This document shows positions 9,897 to 20,800 of a stretch of DNA of 43,865 nt, piece after piece. The notes under the pieces were generated by a model that was not told where the DNA came from, ran no database searches, and saw only the letters and a list, made by a program, of their open reading frames with translations. The translations under genes and the position numbers were made by a program. The stretch covers positions 1-43,865 of the IMG/VR virus record IMGVR_UViG_3300046005_000514; one strand, written 5' to 3'. Source of the DNA: a virus. Position 1 is the stretch's first letter. Each line of letters starts with the position of its first letter.

Positions 9897-11276
9897 ATGT
9901 CAGCAAATACAGGCGTAGTAACACATGGTGGTGCAACACACGAAGTCAATCAATATTACGACTCTGTGGTTGTGCAATTACCTGGTTCCGATATTACTAG
10001 AACAACAAAATATTGTTTCTTATCTAGAGTGGATCCATGGGATGACCCAAATACTCCACAAAATGAAGAAAACACGCCGCCGACCGTTCAGTTGTCTCCA
10101 AAAAATATAAGAGAAGTATATAAAAATATGTTTATTATTAAACGTGTATATCCACAAGATATGCGTCCGATGATTGACAGAATTGATTGGGTATCTGGTA
10201 CAGTTTATGATTATTATCGTGATGATTTTGATATTATTGCTAGGTCAAATGGCCGCATGGTATATCATCATTATGTCAAAAATCACTATGACCAAGTGTT
10301 TAAATGTCTATGGAACAATAAAGGTGCTGTTTCTACCGATGAACCGTATTTTGAACCAGGTTACATGTCATCTAGTTTGATATATTATGGAAACGATGGT
10401 TACAAATGGGTTTATATGTACACAATCGATGCGCCAGTTAAGCAAAAATTCTTAACCGAAACTTGGATGCCATGTGTATTGGCTAATCCGGCCGGTTTTG
10501 GTGCGAATACCGTTAACTCTGGTGATGTTCCAATAATTCAAGTACACAATGGTGGTTCTGGATATTATCCAACAAATACAACCATAACAATTACTGGTGC
10601 CAATACAACTCAAGCAATTGCTTATCCAATTATTAATAATGGAGTTATTCAAGACATCAGGATAACAAACGCTGGTGCCAATTATATTAGCGCTAATGTT
10701 GTTATTACATCTCCCACAGGTGTTGGCGCTGTGGCCTATGCTAATGTATCTCCTATTGGTGGCCACGGTAGTGACCCTTTTGAAGAATTTGGTTGCCAAA
10801 ATATTATTGTGACCAATACTTTTACTCGGGATGTTGACGGTATATTGCCAACCGATATTCGTTATCGCCAACTTGGATTTATTATTAATCCAACAGCTAA
10901 AAGTTCATATCCGAACCAATGTCAAAACCCAACTTATTCATGCTCAACTGATGTTCTTGTTTCTAATGGTTTTGATGGTTATACTTCAGATGAAATTGTA
11001 TATCAAGGTTCATCAATAGATAGAGCAACATTTAAAGCTACATGTTTGAGTTTTTATACCGGATCCAATCTAATTAAGTTGATAAATACAGAAGGTACTG
11101 TAGCAAATGGTGAAGCTTTAATTGGTTCAACTTCAGGAACAGCCCGTGTTGTTCTGAGTGTTAGTGAACCGGATTTTGTTCCATTTTCGGGTTATATCAC
11201 ATATATTGAAAATAGAGCCGGTACACAAAGAAGTAATGACGGTTCTGAGCAAATCAGATTAATAGTAGGATTCTAA
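9897..11276 (+). CDS. 8: Baseplate wedge subunit gp8
   Basis: This 459-residue protein shows the gp8 pattern: MFIIKRVYPQDMRPMIDRIDW, then SGTVYDYYRDD, then a KCLWNNKG motif followed by DGYKWVYMYTID. In T4 gp8 (334 residues) the corresponding segments form the two-domain wedge protein that dimerises beside gp6 and gp7. The extra length is largely explained by an inserted beta module at residues about 215-285 (VHNGGSGYYPT ... TNAGANYIS), of the same type as in neighbouring baseplate genes. The conserved region resumes afterwards (FEEFGCQNIIVTNTFTRD and a C-terminal barrel with YIENRAGTQRS). The start is preceded by a short AAAGA. Confidence 0.9.
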   Translation: MSANTGVVTHGGATHEVNQYYDSVVVQLPGSDITRTTKYCFLSRVDPWDDPNTPQNEENTPPTVQLSPKNIREVYKNMFIIKRVYPQDMRPMIDRIDWVSGTVYDYYRDDFDIIARSNGRMVYHHYVKNHYDQVFKCLWNNKGAVSTDEPYFEPGYMSSSLIYYGNDGYKWVYMYTIDAPVKQKFLTETWMPCVLANPAGFGANTVNSGDVPIIQVHNGGSGYYPTNTTITITGANTTQAIAYPIINNGVIQDIRITNAGANYISANVVITSPTGVGAVAYANVSPIGGHGSDPFEEFGCQNIIVTNTFTRDVDGILPTDIRYRQLGFIINPTAKSSYPNQCQNPTYSCSTDVLVSNGFDGYTSDEIVYQGSSIDRATFKATCLSFYTGSNLIKLINTEGTVANGEALIGSTSGTARVVLSVSEPDFVPFSGYITYIENRAGTQRSNDGSEQIRLIVGF

Positions 11277-11285
11277 GGATAACAA

Positions 11286-14200
11286 ATGGCACTAAATTTT
11301 AATGTTTCTCCATATTTTGATGATTTTGACCCTAATAAGAATTTTCATAGAATTCTTTTTAAACCGGGTTTTGCAGTTCAAGCTCGTGAACTAACACAAT
11401 CTCAAACAATCCTACAAGACCAAATTTCAAAATTTGCAGACCATGTATTTCAAAAGAATACTCCAATTTCTGGTGCAAAATTAACATACAATACTAATTG
11501 TTCTTATATTAAATTATTACCAACGATTAACAATGCAACAATTGATGTTAGTCTTTTTGATGGCGCTTTGATTCAAAACACAAACGGTGATGTGATTGCT
11601 AGAGTTCTAGCTACAGCAGCTCCATCAGGTGGCGACCCAGACACACTAGTTGTTTCTTATATCTCAGGTCTACAATTTCAAGATAATGATGTAATTTACA
11701 ATGTAGATGATTTTAATATAACAGCGCAAGCGATTGCTTTGAATGCAACAGGAAATAGTTCTGTAGCTTCTGTTTCAGAAGGTATATTCTATGTTGTTAA
11801 TGGTTTCAGTTTATCACAAACCACAGGTACAAAATATACAATTGGGCACTTTGTAAATGTTCTACCACAAACAACCATATTGAGTAAATATGATTCAAAT
11901 CCAAATGTTCGTGTTGGTTTAAATATCACTGAAACTATTTACGACTATGTGAATGATACATCATTGCTTGACCCAGCAGATGGTTCACCTAATTACCAAG
12001 GTCCTGGTGCTGATAGATATGTAATTAAATTGGAATTAGAAACAAGACCGTTACGTTTGGGTGACGACCAAAGCTTTATCGAATTAATGCGTATTGAAGG
12101 CGGGTTAGTTAAAAAGCAAGTAGATAATACCGTTTATGCTACGATTGATGATTATTTTGCTAAACGCACATTTGACACCAATGGTGATTATATTGTCAAT
12201 GATTTTAAATTGACACCTTCAGCTAACACATCCAATAATGCTCTATATGATTTAAAAATTGGTAAAGGTACAGCATATGTTCGTGGTTATCGCTTAGAAA
12301 ATCAATCAGATTTTGTGATAACAACCGAGCGAGCAAGAACAACCGATTCAATCAATAATAATTCAACATTTATTGAATATGGTAATTATTTGTATATTGA
12401 TAATGCCAATGGTGTGTTTGATGTTACTACAATGCCAGCTGTTGATTTACACATTGTAGATAAATCCGAGATTGTCACAACAAATACCACAACATACAAT
12501 TCAACTGTGGCTGCAACAGCATTTATTCGAGGTTTGGAATTCGAATACTATACTAGTATTGGTACTCCAACATCTTATGTGTATAAAGCTTACTTAGCGG
12601 ATATTCAAAATAAAACATTAACAGCCAATGCAACCGCAGGTGCAACCAATACGATTACATTCCCTGCAACTGCTCAATTTACATTATCTGCAAATGCTTA
12701 CTATGGTGCTACCATTTCTATTGATGCTGGTGCATCAGCTGGTGATGTTAGACGTATTGTTTCATACACAGGTGGTTCATCTAGAGTTGCAACTGTTGAT
12801 GCGCCGTGGACAACAACTCCTGGTTCATCTTCTGTATTCACTATTAGGTTTGATATTAAAGATGTTGAATCAGTAATACGAACATCTTCTGGCACCACTA
12901 TTGCTGCTTGGGCATCTATTAATGAATCCACTGGTAAAGATTCAGGTAGTAGCATAGGAAATACTTTATTACAAAGTAAAGTGCCTAGTGAATTAATTTA
13001 TAATTTGGGATACCCATATGTTGCTTCTATTGCTGACGCAACTTACCAAACAACACAAGTGTTTAGAGGAATATCATTCAATGGTTCTACTCCAACAACC
13101 ACACCATCTATTACATACTCTGCTGGCCAAAAATTACAATTCTTGGGCACTTCACATGAAAACTATATCGTAATTAATCAAACAACTGGTGAATATGTTT
13201 CTTTTGCTAATACATCAACTAGACACATCACATTATCAAACGGCAATAAAACTCTAGTATTGTCGGCCGATGACTTACCTGCATTTACAGCAACCGTTAT
13301 TTGTCAAGTGGCTGTAACTGATGCTACAGATTTGAACAATGTATTAAAAATTAAAAATTTAGTTACAGCCAATACAACAGCTGTCAATATAACAGGTACA
13401 ACTGTAGCCACATATAGTAAAGTAGATACAACCAATGGTCAAACTTATATTCAGGCGGCAGGTCTAGTTACTCCTGGTTCCGCACAATTGTTGTATGTGT
13501 CTGACGTTAAGAGAATTGTTAAAATTATTGACACCAAAGCTTCAGGTACAGCCGCTACAAATGCAATGTTAACCGATAGTTCATATGATGTAACCAATAA
13601 TTTTGTATTAGATAATGGTCAACGAGATGGTTATTATGGCCACGCTTCTATCAAACTATTAGCTGGTCGTCCAAAACCAAAAGGTAACTTATTGGTATTA
13701 TTTGACTATTACGCTCATGGTGGTGGTGATGGTTATTTCTCCGTTGAATCTTATATTGCTCCAAACTCTAGTTCACCTGAAAACTATGGTGAAATTGGTT
13801 CATATACTGCTAAGAGTGGATTAACATATAATCTAAGAGATTCTTTAGATTTCAGGCCAACAGTTAAAAATGCTCAAGCTTCTTTTGTCTTTGATTATAC
13901 GACAAGCCCATCCTCAACAAATGCTGGCGTCTATATTCCAACCGATAATTCAGTATTTTTTGAAGATTATTCATACTATTTGGGTAGAAAAGATAGATTA
14001 GTATTGAGCAAAGATAAAAACTTTGAGATTATTGAAGGAACTCCTTCTATTAATCCATTGTTACCAATTGCACCAGACGGTTCATTGGTAATTTCTAATT
14101 TAAAACATGACCCATATACTAATTATGTACCTGGTGAAACACCATCAAATAAATTACCAAACTTATCAATCGAAAAAGTACAACACAAACGTTGGACTAT

Positions 14201-17200
14201 GCAAGATATTTCCGATTTACAATCACGTGTAAATAATATTGAATATTATACAGCGTTAAATCTTCTTGAAAAAAATGCTCAAGGATTACAAATATCAGAC
14301 GCTAATGGTTTGAATCGTTTCAAAAATGGTATATTGGTTGACGATTTCTCAAGTTTTGCTACAGCTGATACAATCAATGCAGATTTTAATGCTTCTATTA
14401 ATCGTAGAGAAAAAGTATTAACCGCTTCACAGATTGTTGATAATTTCCCATTACAATCATCTTATATGTTAGATTCAATTAACAAATTGGATAGTATTGT
14501 AGCAACTTCTTTAGGTTTCACGGTAAACACTGTAGGTAAAACAAATATATTTACCTTACCATATACTTCTGCTAACTTAGCATCTCAAACTTTAGCAAGT
14601 AATACAGTTAATATTAATCAATTTGCCACTCCTTTATATGAAGGTGTGATGTCGTTATCTCCTCCAATGGATAATTGGGTGGACAACACAAAACAACCAG
14701 ATTTATTAATTATTGATCCAGATTTACAAATCTATCAAGCTGGTAATACATTAAATACATTGTCTGTTGGTGATTGGAAAACTATTCCAGGTACATCAAC
14801 AACAACATCATCCGAAACCAGAAATAAAGGTACAGCAACTGTTACAACACAAACATATGCTGCAACTCAACAAAATAATGTTCTTGGTTATTATGACAAA
14901 TTAGGTGCTTCTTATGCTTCCACTAATGGTTTCTTAACTGATATTAGTATTTTACCATACATTAGACCACAACAATTATTATTTAAATCTAAAGGTTTAA
15001 AAATTAATACACCAATATCAACTTGGTTCGATGGTGTCAGTGTTGATAATTATATCACAACACCAGATATTATTGAATTAAAAGATGTGACTGGTGAATT
15101 CAAAGAAGATGACATCATTGGTTATACCAGAACTTCAGTGTTCTATCCTATTGCTACTGTGGTTTCCGTTTACAAATATCCAGGCACAACAAATGTGCGT
15201 CTAGGTATTGTCGGTAATTTACATACCAGTTATACTGTTACAGATGGTGACGGCTATATTAGAAATGCTACATACAATAGTACGGGTTCTTATGTCGGTT
15301 CAACAGCTGTTGGTACTCCATTAAATTCATCTATTATTAGTATTCATAAATCAGGTTTCTTATCAGCCGTTGGTGGTTCATTTACCGATTCTCCGTCATC
15401 TGCAACATCCGTACAATACTTTAAAGTTGATTACGGCCGTTATGGTGCTTTTGCTTCTAAGTATGGCGTTTGGGGCAATTCTAATGGTCGAGGTGTCTTG
15501 CCAACTGGAACATTTGATATCACACCAACCGTAACTGGTACACATTATGTTCGTGTTTCAGGTGAATTCAATGAAGATACTTATGTTGTTAAAGCAAATG
15601 GTGTCAACATAACCTTAACGGGTACAGGAAATTACCATAGAAACGGAACCATCACACTTACTGCGGGTCAAAAAGCAAACGTAACGTTTGGTAGTACAAA
15701 TAGTCATCCAGACCGTGACGGCCACTTTGCTATGGCCATATCAACACAAGCTTGGTCTTCAGATGTTAAATCTACACAAACACCAGGTTCTGTGATATTC
15801 AGTACTATTGATTTACACAAATATTCAACAGTACCTACAAATTCAGGCACCTTAACCAACATGGAAGGCGGCGGCGCATACTATGTTGGTGCTACACAAC
15901 TATCATTAAGTGGTTTAGCAAGTAACACATCAAACTACTATGTTGGTAGTAAAATAAAAATTAACTCCACATATGTTTCTGTTGATGCTTATACCGGAAA
16001 ATCTAAATCATTAACTTCAGTTCACACGGCTAATGTTACTGCTTATTACACAGCAAATACAACAGTTGTTTTAGATTCACCAGTTAATGTCTCAATAGGT
16101 TTCAATACTAAAGTAAATGCCGATATAACTTCAACATACACACTTGATGGTACATACAAAAATCAAATTCTAGGTTTAGTTGCTGGTAAACCTGCTAACC
16201 TATCAACTGATGAATCTGGTAGTTTTGTCGGTGTATTCAATATACCAGCTGAAAGATTTAAAACTGGCGAAAGAGTATTTAGAATTGACAATAGAACAAC
16301 ACCAATGGATCCGTCTTCAGCATCAACGATAGCTGAAGCCACTTTCACTGCTTCGGGTTTAGCAACTAAATCTCAGGCACTTGAATTTTCACCATCTGTT
16401 GATTCAGCTTCAAAATCATTCACACAAACTAATTATCAATCTTCACATTTAATTAGTAGCACTGTGTCTACATACAGATATCCATATGACCCAGTTGCTC
16501 AAACATTTATTGTGCAACAAGATAATTATCCAAATGGTGTATTCTTAAAATCAATTAAAGTTTTCTTCCAAAGAAAACCAACTAGTGAAAATACACCTGT
16601 GACTTTATCGATTGTTGGTACACAAAATGGTTATCCTAACGGTGAAACATTGGCACACTCAACTGTGACAAAATATCCAAATGAAATAAACATATCAAGT
16701 GCACCACATTATTTGGATCCGTCTTCTTATACTGAATTTGTATTTGAAGTGCCCGTGTATATCCAATCAGGTCAGTTGTATGCTTTCCTTGTGAAATCAC
16801 AATCTACTGATTACAACATTTGGATTGCTGCTCAAAACGCACAGGCTGTGGCTTCAACAACTAAAAATTTACCAACTGACCCAACACCAGCAACCACAAC
16901 AAAAATTGGTGTTGCTCCATATGTTGGTTCATTGTTCGAATCTCAAAATGCTATGACTTGGACAGCAGAACAAGGTAAATCAATAATGTTTGTTATTGAG
17001 AATTGTGTATTTGATACTACAAAATCTGGTTTAAAAATACCGTTTGTTATTCCTCAAAACTTACCAACTCGTAAATTGACAGCTCAAGATATTAGAACAT
17101 TCTATGACGCTAACTCTGTGTCAAATATGTATGGTGTTAGTTCCAGTGAAAATATTCTTTCAGATGCTTATAACATAACAACCACTGATTTTGTTCCGAC

Positions 17201-18167
17201 TTCAACAACAATCAATTATTCATATAAATCGACATTGAATTCTAATAAGAATTACACATCTGAATATGATATTCGACCAGGTAAATTTGGTTGTCCTACT
17301 TCAGATGACATTTATTTAAATGACGGTTTGGGTGAACGTGTATTGATTGCTAATTCTAATACATCGTTTATGGCTTATGTGTCATTATCATCTACATCTA
17401 ACACAGTTAGTCCAATAATCTCAGATGATGCTTTATCATTGTATAATGTTCGTTGGAATATTAATAACATGGAATTGTCAAATACAACTGTTACTGTATC
17501 TGACGGTGGTACTGGTTATAATGTTGCAACGACAACTGTTACAGTTTCTGCACCAGATGATAATAACGGCACACAAGCATATGCTACTGCTAATATTAGT
17601 GGCGGTGTAATACAATCTGTTGACTTCATAACTGCCGGTTCTGGTTATTTCAAAACACCAACAATCACTGTGTTAGATAATGCTACTCGTTCAGGCAATT
17701 CTAACACTTCAATTGTTGTTCATGGTGAAACATCATCAAGTGGTGGTAATGGTTTAGCTAAATACTTCACCAAACGTGTTGTATTAACACCAGGAAATGA
17801 ATCAGGTGACTTACGTGTATTCTATACCGCTTATAGACCATTGGGAACGAACATCAATGTTTATTACAAAATACTAAACAATAATGATAACCAAGAGTTT
17901 GATGCTGGTGACTGGCAATTGATGACAAATATTTCAAATACTAATACATATTCACAATCTAGAAATGATTTGTATGAATTTGAGGCTGCACCAGGTACTG
18001 GCAATATAGCAGACAATGCAATTTCATATACTAATACATCAGGTACAACATATACATCATTTAATCAATTTGCTATTAAAATAGTAATGTCTACAAATGA
18101 TAATACTAATGTGCCTTTCTTAACAGACATTAGAGCAATTGCTTTACCACCAGGAACAGGTTTCTAA
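11286..18167 (+). CDS. Giant DUF4815-type baseplate/tail structural protein (2293 aa)
   Basis: This is the largest gene of the window. The N-terminus (MALNFNVSPYFDDFDPNKNF, then RILFKPGFAVQARELTQSQTILQDQI) is the start of the DUF4815 family found in T4-like phages of aquatic bacteria. It is usually annotated as a virion structural protein after gp8, in the place of T4 gp9/gp10. DUF4815 features continue to about residue 1000, including NDFKLTPSANTSNNALYDLKIGKGTAYVRGYR-type strands and SGLTYNLRDSLDFRPTV. The C-terminal part is a long series of beta domains, with a GGxGY module at nt 17497-17680 and an end domain resembling a fibre-attachment or receptor-binding barrel. A role as peripheral wedge or fibre anchor is inferred from position. 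The start has AAGGATAACAA upstream, a good ribosome site. Confidence 0.75.
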   Translation: MALNFNVSPYFDDFDPNKNFHRILFKPGFAVQARELTQSQTILQDQISKFADHVFQKNTPISGAKLTYNTNCSYIKLLPTINNATIDVSLFDGALIQNTNGDVIARVLATAAPSGGDPDTLVVSYISGLQFQDNDVIYNVDDFNITAQAIALNATGNSSVASVSEGIFYVVNGFSLSQTTGTKYTIGHFVNVLPQTTILSKYDSNPNVRVGLNITETIYDYVNDTSLLDPADGSPNYQGPGADRYVIKLELETRPLRLGDDQSFIELMRIEGGLVKKQVDNTVYATIDDYFAKRTFDTNGDYIVNDFKLTPSANTSNNALYDLKIGKGTAYVRGYRLENQSDFVITTERARTTDSINNNSTFIEYGNYLYIDNANGVFDVTTMPAVDLHIVDKSEIVTTNTTTYNSTVAATAFIRGLEFEYYTSIGTPTSYVYKAYLADIQNKTLTANATAGATNTITFPATAQFTLSANAYYGATISIDAGASAGDVRRIVSYTGGSSRVATVDAPWTTTPGSSSVFTIRFDIKDVESVIRTSSGTTIAAWASINESTGKDSGSSIGNTLLQSKVPSELIYNLGYPYVASIADATYQTTQVFRGISFNGSTPTTTPSITYSAGQKLQFLGTSHENYIVINQTTGEYVSFANTSTRHITLSNGNKTLVLSADDLPAFTATVICQVAVTDATDLNNVLKIKNLVTANTTAVNITGTTVATYSKVDTTNGQTYIQAAGLVTPGSAQLLYVSDVKRIVKIIDTKASGTAATNAMLTDSSYDVTNNFVLDNGQRDGYYGHASIKLLAGRPKPKGNLLVLFDYYAHGGGDGYFSVESYIAPNSSSPENYGEIGSYTAKSGLTYNLRDSLDFRPTVKNAQASFVFDYTTSPSSTNAGVYIPTDNSVFFEDYSYYLGRKDRLVLSKDKNFEIIEGTPSINPLLPIAPDGSLVISNLKHDPYTNYVPGETPSNKLPNLSIEKVQHKRWTMQDISDLQSRVNNIEYYTALNLLEKNAQGLQISDANGLNRFKNGILVDDFSSFATADTINADFNASINRREKVLTASQIVDNFPLQSSYMLDSINKLDSIVATSLGFTVNTVGKTNIFTLPYTSANLASQTLASNTVNINQFATPLYEGVMSLSPPMDNWVDNTKQPDLLIIDPDLQIYQAGNTLNTLSVGDWKTIPGTSTTTSSETRNKGTATVTTQTYAATQQNNVLGYYDKLGASYASTNGFLTDISILPYIRPQQLLFKSKGLKINTPISTWFDGVSVDNYITTPDIIELKDVTGEFKEDDIIGYTRTSVFYPIATVVSVYKYPGTTNVRLGIVGNLHTSYTVTDGDGYIRNATYNSTGSYVGSTAVGTPLNSSIISIHKSGFLSAVGGSFTDSPSSATSVQYFKVDYGRYGAFASKYGVWGNSNGRGVLPTGTFDITPTVTGTHYVRVSGEFNEDTYVVKANGVNITLTGTGNYHRNGTITLTAGQKANVTFGSTNSHPDRDGHFAMAISTQAWSSDVKSTQTPGSVIFSTIDLHKYSTVPTNSGTLTNMEGGGAYYVGATQLSLSGLASNTSNYYVGSKIKINSTYVSVDAYTGKSKSLTSVHTANVTAYYTANTTVVLDSPVNVSIGFNTKVNADITSTYTLDGTYKNQILGLVAGKPANLSTDESGSFVGVFNIPAERFKTGERVFRIDNRTTPMDPSSASTIAEATFTASGLATKSQALEFSPSVDSASKSFTQTNYQSSHLISSTVSTYRYPYDPVAQTFIVQQDNYPNGVFLKSIKVFFQRKPTSENTPVTLSIVGTQNGYPNGETLAHSTVTKYPNEINISSAPHYLDPSSYTEFVFEVPVYIQSGQLYAFLVKSQSTDYNIWIAAQNAQAVASTTKNLPTDPTPATTTKIGVAPYVGSLFESQNAMTWTAEQGKSIMFVIENCVFDTTKSGLKIPFVIPQNLPTRKLTAQDIRTFYDANSVSNMYGVSSSENILSDAYNITTTDFVPTSTTINYSYKSTLNSNKNYTSEYDIRPGKFGCPTSDDIYLNDGLGERVLIANSNTSFMAYVSLSSTSNTVSPIISDDALSLYNVRWNINNMELSNTTVTVSDGGTGYNVATTTVTVSAPDDNNGTQAYATANISGGVIQSVDFITAGSGYFKTPTITVLDNATRSGNSNTSIVVHGETSSSGGNGLAKYFTKRVVLTPGNESGDLRVFYTAYRPLGTNINVYYKILNNNDNQEFDAGDWQLMTNISNTNTYSQSRNDLYEFEAAPGTGNIADNAISYTNTSGTTYTSFNQFAIKIVMSTNDNTNVPFLTDIRAIALPPGTGF

Positions 18168-18168
18168 T

Positions 18169-18387
18169 ATGGCATTAGTTAAAGTAGATGATTCACCTTT
18201 TGTTAGAGATACTAAATCACGAGCTTTAATCAATCAAGATTATGCGGCTCGTGATGAATATTATGCTAAAGTTAAAATGATGACCTCTAATAAAAATGAA
18301 ATAAATAAACTGAATAATGAAATAACAGATATGAAATCGGAATTGTCTGAAATTAAAGACTTAATGAAACAACTATTATTAAAGTAG
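18169..18387 (+). CDS. Small coiled-coil protein of the baseplate/fibre junction
   Basis: I start this gene at 18169 (MALVKVDDSPFVRDTKSRALIN), just after the stop of the giant gene, rather than at the in-frame ATG 30 bases earlier inside it. The protein has 72 residues. The N-terminal half has a VRDTKSRALINQD pattern that I associate with small proteins of other T4-like aquatic phages. The C-terminal half (about residues 36-72) is a clear heptad-like coiled coil rich in N, K, E and L (INKLNNEITDMKSELSEIKD). A role in trimeric fibre attachment is possible but not shown. Confidence 0.7.
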   Translation: MALVKVDDSPFVRDTKSRALINQDYAARDEYYAKVKMMTSNKNEINKLNNEITDMKSELSEIKDLMKQLLLK

Positions 18388-18394
18388 GACACAT

Positions 18395-20800
18395 ATGGCA
18401 ACAATAATACAAAACGTAAATCTGGCTAACACATTTGGTGAATGGGTAAATATCACCAATGAAGCGGTAAGTGTTTATAATACACTTTATGCGTCAGATT
18501 TCACCAAACCAACAGGAACATTATATCTCACTTCACCCGGCACCGCATTAGCAGTTTCCAATACTTCTGCATTTACTGGTTTAGTTGATATCAGTGGCCA
18601 AGGTTCTCTATTAGTTAGAACAAATGCTGAAGTTCAAAATACTATATTTTTAACAAACAAAGCTGGCGGTGGTGTAAATAGTTTAGTATTGTCTGCCAAT
18701 GGTGTTGCAAATATCAACTATGTGAATATTGTTGGAACAGGTTTAGCTGCCAATGTGTCAAATAATATGACTATTGGTGGTACATTAATTGTTACAGGTA
18801 ATACTTCAACATCTGCCAATTTAGTGGTTGCTAAAGATATAACCGGCAATAATCAAACAATTTTATATGATTTGAATGTTGGTGAAGATGTAACTATTGG
18901 CAACAAACTGACTGTCACCAATACATCTACATTATACCAAGATGTGTATGCTAAACAAAATTTAGAAGTTGTTCATAAAATCTATGGTGATTCATTACAA
19001 GCTAATACGGCGGCTAATACAAGAACTTTGAGTGTAACAGGTACGGGATTTGTAAAAGTATTACAAGCAAATTCAGCAATCAATACTGCATTTATTTCGG
19101 TAACAAATACAGCTAATGTCAATCAATTAACATCAAATACAAATATTGTAGCAAACTCGGGTACTATATTTGCGGCTAATGTTGTCACGCCTAATGTTTA
19201 TTTCAATGGAAGTATTCAAGGTACCGGGCCAATTTCTACAACAAGTTCTGGTGCATTTGGTGCATTGACTGTTTCTGGCAATTTTGCAATAAATGGTGAA
19301 ACAATTTATGCCAGTAATACTTTTACTCTATCTGATGGTAATCCATTCCCAAGTTCAACATCTGTGCAATATGGTACAATGAGAGTTAGTAGAGATTCTG
19401 CAAATGCAGAATTGCATTGGGATAATTCAAACAAATACTGGGCAGTCCGTGATGTAGATAATGGTGTCACTGGTGGATGGTATAATCGTATATTAAATGC
19501 CAATGACTATACTATACTTAGTACATCAACTTCAGCCGCCAATACAGCAATGAAAAATTACGTTGACACAAACGTCAGCATCTTACAAACACAAATTACA
19601 AGTAATTCTATTAGTGCAAATGCAGTTATTGTAACAGCTAACACTAATATGAAAAATTACGTTGATACTTCTGTAACCACGGCTAATACTAATTTAAGAT
19701 TATATACTAATTCAATAGTATCTGCTAATGCGGTTAGTTCAAATGCAGTAATTACTTCAGCTAACACATCAATGAAAAATTATGTGGATAATGCTTTCTT
19801 AAAAGTTGTATATGGTTCACAAACAGTAAATTCAGATTTAACAATTAACGGTAATTTAATAATTAGTGGTACAACCACAACCGTTAATGCTACAACAGTC
19901 GAAACAACCGATTCATTATTGAAGTTAGCTAAGGATAATGGCAGCTCAGATGCAATTGACATTGGTTTCTATGCCCCATATCAGACGGGCGGATCAACAC
20001 GTTATACTGGATTATTCAGAAAATCTGCCGACAAATATTATTTAGCCCAAGCAATTGTGGCCGACCCAACAACAAATACCATATCAAATTATGGTGTAAA
20101 TTACCGAGCCACTTTGGATGCTAACTTCACTGGTGGTACAGTTTCAGGTCTTTCTGCTGTAATTGGTATTTCAGACGGTGGTACAAATTCTTCATCAACA
20201 CCAACGAATGGTGGAGTTTCTTATGGTGATGGCACAAAATACAATTTCACATCAGCTGGTACTTCTGGATATGTTTTAACTTCAACTGGAACGAATGCGC
20301 CGATATGGACCAATTCAACTAATTTAAATTCAGGAAATGCTATTGTTAAACGTGACTCGTCTGGTAATTTTTCAGCGGGAACCATTACTGCTACATTGAC
20401 AGGAAATGCAGATACCGTTACCAATGGAGTTTATACAATTGGCAACCAAACAATCGGTGGAACTAAAACATTCACTAGTCTAATAAGTGGTTCTATTGAT
20501 GGTAATGCCTACACAGCAACAAGAAGTGGTAGGTTCGATTCACAATCTCATCCTGGTGTATATTGGTTAACAAATACTTGGGACGGGTCTTATTGGGCAT
20601 TAACATCAAATCACGGTAATGCAGTTAAAGTCGGTTATGCATCTTCTGCTGGAAATGCTTCAACTGCTAATACAGCTGGTTCAGCTACAACAGCTGGCAC
20701 AGTTACAAATGCGGCGTCAAATGGTTATGGAACAAGAACAATATCCACATCAACACCTTCTGGTGGTAGTAATGGAGATATTTGGTATAGGTACATATAA
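18395..20800 (+). CDS. Long tail fibre protein (801 aa)
   Basis: This is an N-, T- and S-rich fibre protein. Residues 1-35 (MATIIQNVNLANTFGEWVN) look like a conserved attachment end. The shaft holds repeated TVTNT and TANT strands. Around residues 380-470 the motif MKNYVD recurs three times with SANAVI/TANT spacers, as in a trimeric coiled-coil shaft. Residues about 470-600 form a block (TTDSLLKLAKDN, DAIDIGFY, GTVSGLSAVIGISDGGTNSS) that is paralogous to one in the 22086 fibre. The end (STPSGGSNGDIWYRY) is typical of phage fibre termini that precede a tip adhesin. The stop overlaps the next start (TAATG), so this gene and the poly-Gly gene form a fibre/tip pair like T4-group gp37/gp38. Confidence 0.8.
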   Translation: MATIIQNVNLANTFGEWVNITNEAVSVYNTLYASDFTKPTGTLYLTSPGTALAVSNTSAFTGLVDISGQGSLLVRTNAEVQNTIFLTNKAGGGVNSLVLSANGVANINYVNIVGTGLAANVSNNMTIGGTLIVTGNTSTSANLVVAKDITGNNQTILYDLNVGEDVTIGNKLTVTNTSTLYQDVYAKQNLEVVHKIYGDSLQANTAANTRTLSVTGTGFVKVLQANSAINTAFISVTNTANVNQLTSNTNIVANSGTIFAANVVTPNVYFNGSIQGTGPISTTSSGAFGALTVSGNFAINGETIYASNTFTLSDGNPFPSSTSVQYGTMRVSRDSANAELHWDNSNKYWAVRDVDNGVTGGWYNRILNANDYTILSTSTSAANTAMKNYVDTNVSILQTQITSNSISANAVIVTANTNMKNYVDTSVTTANTNLRLYTNSIVSANAVSSNAVITSANTSMKNYVDNAFLKVVYGSQTVNSDLTINGNLIISGTTTTVNATTVETTDSLLKLAKDNGSSDAIDIGFYAPYQTGGSTRYTGLFRKSADKYYLAQAIVADPTTNTISNYGVNYRATLDANFTGGTVSGLSAVIGISDGGTNSSSTPTNGGVSYGDGTKYNFTSAGTSGYVLTSTGTNAPIWTNSTNLNSGNAIVKRDSSGNFSAGTITATLTGNADTVTNGVYTIGNQTIGGTKTFTSLISGSIDGNAYTATRSGRFDSQSHPGVYWLTNTWDGSYWALTSNHGNAVKVGYASSAGNASTANTAGSATTAGTVTNAASNGYGTRTISTSTPSGGSNGDIWYRYI

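Noticed and set aside
10452-10871. 139-residue reverse ORF within gp8
   Set aside because: It is a shadow of the well-supported gp8 frame, with low-complexity C- and N-rich composition and no start signal.
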